Source: Streptomyces sp. LHD-70 (lineage in GTDB: Bacteria > Actinomycetota > Actinomycetes > Streptomycetales > Streptomycetaceae). From it: a DNA stretch of 64,000 bases. The stretch is taken from NCBI RefSeq assembly GCF_031157275.1, contig NZ_JAVIFW010000011.1:62001-126000 (forward strand), given 5' to 3'. The notes below the pieces were generated by a model that ran no database searches, was not told the origin of the DNA, and worked only from the letters and a program-made list of their open reading frames with translations. This document shows positions 60,938 through 64,000 of the stretch, piece after piece; position 1 is the first letter of the stretch; every line of letters starts with the position of its first letter. The position numbers and the translations under genes are program-made.

Positions 60938-61627
60938 ATGTCGTCCCTCGCCGATACCGCCCGGCTCCTCGCCGACCCCACCCGGGCCGCCTTCTGCCAG
61001 GCCCTGCTCGACGACCGCGCCTGGACCGCGGGCGAGCTCGCGCGCCACGCCGGCGTGCGGCCGTCCACGGCGAGCGAGCAGCTCTCGCGGCTCGTCAAGG
61101 GCGGGCTGCTCGCCGAGGAGCGCCAGGGCCGCCACCGGTACGTGCGGCTCGCGAGCCCCGAGGCCGCCGCGCTGATCGAGGCCCTCGCCTCGTACGCCCC
61201 GGACACCCCGCGTCCGCGCAACCTGCGCCAGTCGGTGCGCCTCAGCGCCGAGGCCAGGGCCCGGACCTGCTACGACCACCTCGCCGGGCAGTTGGGCGTG
61301 GCTCTGGCCGACGCGGTGATCGCCCGGAACCTGGTCGCCGACGACGCCGGACTCGCCGTCACACCCGAGGGCCGCGCCTGGCTGGCCGAGGCTCTGCACT
61401 ACGAGCACCCCCAGGGCAGCCGCCGCCCCCTGGTCCGCAGCTGCCTCGACTGGACGGAGCGCCGCCCCCACCTGGCGGGCGCACTGGGCGCCGCGTTGTG
61501 CGCGGCCGCGCTCGATCGGTCCTGGGTACGGCGGGTGGGCTCGGGCCGGGCGGTACGGGTCACTCAGGCGGGGCGCGAGGCGTTCGCGGAGCTGCTCGGG
61601 GTCGTGGTCGAGCCGGTCGCTCCTTGA
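60938..61627 (+). CDS. ArsR-family regulator
   Basis: Regulator of 229 aa. The winged helix (SLADTARLLADPTRAAFCQALLDDRAWTAGELARHAGVRPSTASEQLSRLVKGGLL) is followed by a longer C-terminal domain (ARTCYDHLAGQLGVALADAVIARNLV ...) typical of the helix-turn-helix regulators with an extra effector domain. ATG 60938 is close to the nested palindrome. The stop codon lies within the first copy of a duplicated promoter sequence. Confidence 0.9.
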   Translation: MSSLADTARLLADPTRAAFCQALLDDRAWTAGELARHAGVRPSTASEQLSRLVKGGLLAEERQGRHRYVRLASPEAAALIEALASYAPDTPRPRNLRQSVRLSAEARARTCYDHLAGQLGVALADAVIARNLVADDAGLAVTPEGRAWLAEALHYEHPQGSRRPLVRSCLDWTERRPHLAGALGAALCAAALDRSWVRRVGSGRAVRVTQAGREAFAELLGVVVEPVAP

Positions 61628-61683
61628 CCTCAAGTGCCCTTCAGTTCGCTGCTTGACCTCAAGTGCCCTTCAGTTTCTAGCGT
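61623..61683 (+). promoter_or_regulatory. Duplicated MerR-type promoter sequence upstream of the NmrA-like gene
   Basis: A 24-bp sequence beginning CTTGACCTCAAG occurs twice (61623-61646 and 61652-61675) with a 29-bp period. Only the second copy continues into a -10 box: TTGACC (61653) and TAGCGT (61678) are 19 bp apart. The first copy covers the stop of the ArsR gene. The motif matches the promoters at 38706 and 39884. Confidence 0.65.
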
Positions 61684-61739
61684 TGCGTCGAGTCGACCAC
61701 CGGACGCCGTCGATCGCCTGACAAAGAAGGGACCCACAC

Positions 61740-62573
61740 ATGCTGCTCGTGACAGGAGCCACCGGGAACATCGGCCGGGCGCTGCTCGGGGAGATGCACG
61801 CACGAGAGCTCGGGCCGGTGCGCGGGCTCACGCGGGACGCCGCGCGGGCCGCGTTTCCCGCCGGAGTGGAAGCCGTCGAGGGGGACCTGGCGGATCCGGA
61901 GTCGTTGAAGCGCGCGCTGAACGGGGTGCGTTCACTGTTCCTCCCGTCCGGACTCGGGCCGGACGCCGAGATCCTCGCGGCGGCGCGCCTGGCCGGTGTG
62001 GAGCACGTGGTGCTCGTCTCGTCCATCACCGCCCTGACCCATCCGCACCTGGGTCCGGCCCGTGAGAACCTGCGGGTCGAGCGGCTGGTCAAGGGCAGCG
62101 GCCTGGCCTGGACGATCCTGCGGCCGACCCAGTTCGCCTCGAACTCCCTGATGTGGGCGGAGGCGGTCCGCGCCGGTGAGACGGTCCGCGCGCCGTACGC
62201 GGACACCGGGCTGCCGACGATCCACCCCGCGGACATCGCGTCCGTGGCGCGCGTGGCGCTGACCGAGCCCGGCCACCGGGGCCGGACGTACGCCCTGACC
62301 GGGCCGGAGCCGGTGACCGCCCGCCGGCAGGTCGAGGCCGTCGCGGCGGCCGTCGGACGGGAGGTGCCGTTCGCCGAGATCAGCCGGCAGGAGGCGTACG
62401 CGCAGATGGTGGCGGTCTTCGGGGACGAGGCGGCGGACGCGGTGCTCGACGTCACGGGCGGCGACGTGAACGGCGAACTCCTCGCGGTGCGCGACACGGT
62501 GGCCCGGATCACCGGGGCCCCCGCCAGGCCGTTCCGGCAGTGGGCGGCGGAGAACGCGGGGCTGTTCCGATGA
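61740..62573 (+). CDS. NmrA-like NAD(P)-binding protein (atypical SDR)
   Basis: Protein of 277 aa. The dinucleotide fold is MLLVTGATGNIGRALLGEM, followed by VRGLTRDAARAAFP, GVRSLFLPSG and VEHVVLVSSITAL, as in QOR2/NmrA-like quinone reductases or redox sensors. GAAGGGA precedes ATG 61740. It sits behind the duplicated MerR-type promoter, so induction by electrophiles or redox compounds is likely (inference). Confidence 0.9.
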   Translation: MLLVTGATGNIGRALLGEMHARELGPVRGLTRDAARAAFPAGVEAVEGDLADPESLKRALNGVRSLFLPSGLGPDAEILAAARLAGVEHVVLVSSITALTHPHLGPARENLRVERLVKGSGLAWTILRPTQFASNSLMWAEAVRAGETVRAPYADTGLPTIHPADIASVARVALTEPGHRGRTYALTGPEPVTARRQVEAVAAAVGREVPFAEISRQEAYAQMVAVFGDEAADAVLDVTGGDVNGELLAVRDTVARITGAPARPFRQWAAENAGLFR

Positions 62574-63102
62574 ACCCGAAGCTCTGCCGCTGAACCCGAA
62601 GCACTTCCGCTGAAGCCCGGGGTTCAACGCATTCAACGGATCACCGCCCCGACCGACGCTCCGTCCGCGATCTTCCGGGGCACCATCCGAGTGACCCATT
62701 CGAAGCGGTCCGCCGAGATCCCCCCGGCCACCGCGACGACCCCGGCGCCTGACCGTCTCCCCTCCCCGGGCGGCGCCGGGGTCTCCCCCTCGTACGCCAA
62801 CTCCGCCCTCCCGCACGCCAGTTGACCCGCGAGGAGACCGGCCCTGAATGCTCCCACCCGGCGCGCACTCCTGCGCCTGGCGCTCGCCGCCGCCACCGCC
62901 CGAGCCGTGATGACCGTATGCGGACCCGCCGCGCGGCCCCGCACCCAACCCTCCTGCCTCGCCGACGCGTTGACCACTCCCCGCACACGGCCCTACGCGG
63001 AATAGCCCCCGCTCCCGTGCGCGGATGTCACGCTTTTCCCGCCCCACGTGTCCTCATGCCGACCGCCGACCGCCGAGTGCCGCACCCCGAAGACCGCACC
63101 CG
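62574..63102. other. Degenerate region between NmrA-like gene and sigma-factor remnant
   Basis: 529 bp without a secure gene. It holds a short repeat of CCGCTGAACCCGAAGC (about 62569-62603), one possible small minus-strand gene (62633-62800), and a plus-strand frame (about 62846-63005) resembling a signal peptide but starting with CTG. I regard it as gene debris. Confidence 0.45.
62633..62800 (-). CDS. Possible small protein, 55 aa
   Basis: From TTG 62800, with GGAGGG 5 nt upstream, the frame reads AYEGETPAPPGEGRR ... VVAVAGGISADRFEWVTRMVPRKIADG. Third positions are nearly all G/C and the sequence looks protein-like, but the frame stays open upstream and no family is known. It may instead be the 3' end of a lost gene. 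Confidence 0.3.
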   Translation of the reverse strand: MAYEGETPAPPGEGRRSGAGVVAVAGGISADRFEWVTRMVPRKIADGASVGAVIR

Positions 63103-63967
63103 CAGGAGAGCTATCTGCGCTGGAGCGCCGTCGACCAGGACGCTGTCGACCACCCGCGCCCCTACCTCGTACGCACCCTCACCCGGCAGGCCCTCAATCA
63201 CCTGCGTGCGGTGAAGGCGCGGCGCGAGGAGTACGTGGGGGCGTGGCTGCCGGAGCCGATCCGTACGGCGCCGGAGGTGAGCGAGGACGTGATCCTCGCC
63301 GAGTCCGTGTCGATGGCGATGGCGATGGCGATGGCGATGGCGATGATGCTGGTCCTGGAGACGCTCGGGCCGACCGAGCGCGTGGTGTTCGTGCTGCACG
63401 ACGTGTTCGGCTACACGCACGGCGAGATCGGCGAGTCGATCGGCAAGGCCGAGCCCACCGTGCGGCAGATCGCGCACCGCGCGCGCCGCCACGTACAGGC
63501 GCGGCGGCGGCGCTTCGAGCCCGACACGGCGACCGGCGGGCAGGTCGTCGAGCGGTTCCTGCGGGCCGGCGGCGACCGGTGAAGTGCAGGCGCTGATGGA
63601 CCTGTTGGCGCCCGACGTGGTGGCGATCGCCGACGGCGGGGGCAGGGTGGTCGCGGCCCGCCGCCCCGTCCTCGGCCGTGCGGAGGTCGCCCGTTTCGTC
63701 CTCGGCGTGCACCGTACGAGCGTGGCGCCGGGAGCGGTCGATATCCGGCCCGCGCTCTACAACGGCATGCCCGCGGCGTGCTTCGGCACCGTGGACGGGG
63801 TCGACTGGCTGGTCGCGTTCCAGATCCACGCCGGCCGGGTCACCGGCCTGTACGCCATGCGCAACCCGGACAAGCTGCGGCGCGCGCACCCGCTCGCCCC
63901 TGGTCCTCCGCTGCCGCCTGACCCGGCACGGCGAGTCCGCCCCGTACGGTGTGGGCGCGGTGCGTGA
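63103..63967 (+). pseudogene. ECF41-type (SigJ-like) sigma factor, truncated and frameshifted
   Basis: The first frame starts inside region 2 (QESYLRWSAVD, YLVRTLTRQALNHLRAVKARREEYVGAWLPEP) and runs through region 4 (LGPTERVVFVLHDVFGYTHGEIGESIGKAEPTVRQIAHRARRHV) to a stop at 63582. The SnoaL-like C-terminal domain (EVQALMDLLAPDVVAIADGGG ... YAMRNPDKLRR) continues in another frame. Regions 2.1-2.3 are missing upstream. GATGGC hexamers (63313-63342) add a Met-Ala run. The gene is dead unless the shift is a sequencing error, and even then it lacks its N-terminus. Confidence 0.85.
63313..63342. repeat. 6-bp tandem repeat x5 (ATGGCG)
   Basis: Five perfect ATGGCG units in the sigma-factor remnant, giving Met-Ala repeats where the family has a short SMAMMLVLE-like helix. 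Confidence 0.9.
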
Positions 63968-64000
63968 CCATCTGTGGCTGATCGGCCGGTTCCGGGAGCG

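Noticed and set aside
62846..63005. Signal-peptide-like frame NAPTRRALLRLALAAATARA
   Set aside because: It would need a CTG start, is only about 50 codons and ends without a mature domain. Likely debris.
63900..64000. Start of another gene at the right edge
   Set aside because: A plus-strand stretch (RHGESAPYGVGAVRDHLWLIGRFRE) looks weakly protein-like but is too short and unanchored to call.

Overview
The window is about 72% G+C, has dense genes with strong third-position G/C bias, many GTG/TTG starts, and typical actinomycete families (DUF2993, mycothiol-type DinB enzymes, HelD-like helicases, many TetR/MerR/ArsR regulators, SigE-family and ECF41-like sigma factors). It is almost certainly chromosomal DNA of a Streptomyces or close relative. 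The content is accessory in character: short regulator/enzyme pairs, few conserved housekeeping operons, several broken genes and one insertion sequence. I see no rRNA, tRNA or CRISPR array.

Layout. 1-6.6 kb: an NCS1-permease/amidohydrolase operon (permease frameshifted) facing a TetR gene across a 37-bp palindrome, then DUF899, S1-domain and TetR genes and a chimeric pseudogene. 6.6-11 kb: an fprA-type ferredoxin reductase behind an iron-box-like site, three hairpins, and a HelR-type helicase behind a palindrome matching the rifamycin-associated element (RAE). 11-26.6 kb: small metabolic/regulatory units (MOSC, alcohol dehydrogenase, ArsR-SRPBCC plus DHFR-like, MscS, Ser/Thr kinase, sugar-binding lipoprotein, erythromycin-esterase-like enzyme with a double-HTH MerR regulator, LmeA-like protein, acetyltransferase/TetR, exonuclease, Lrp/AzlCD). 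26.6-42.4 kb: allantoicase, pectate lyase, a SigE-family sigma factor with a membrane partner, a thioesterase, a GATM-like amidinotransferase, an FG-GAP lipoprotein, an LLM flavoprotein, and ene-reductase/MerR and quinone-reductase units.

42.5-64 kb is the least stable part: a thrice-frameshifted S8 protease with a 12-copy hexamer, an intact IS607-family element (serine transposase plus TnpB, with candidate ends and omega-RNA) lying just upstream of a large LuxR regulator, a frameshifted CMD-family gene running into a TetR gene, an M16 peptidase remnant, secreted repeat proteins, an ArsR/PEP-mutase-like pair, an NmrA-like reductase and a truncated, frameshifted SigJ-like (ECF41) sigma factor.

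Themes. (1) Regulators often sit divergently from one target enzyme, with clear palindromes between them. (2) Three promoters (38706, 39884, 61653) share one unusual MerR-type architecture with 19-20 bp spacers in front of redox enzymes. (3) Short tandem repeats (6, 8, 9, 11, 15, 16 and 18 bp units) are unusually frequent, both inside and between genes. (4) Several frameshifts fall in short G/C runs, so some may be sequencing errors. The most notable systems are RAE-helR (likely rifamycin resistance) and the IS607 TnpB element.
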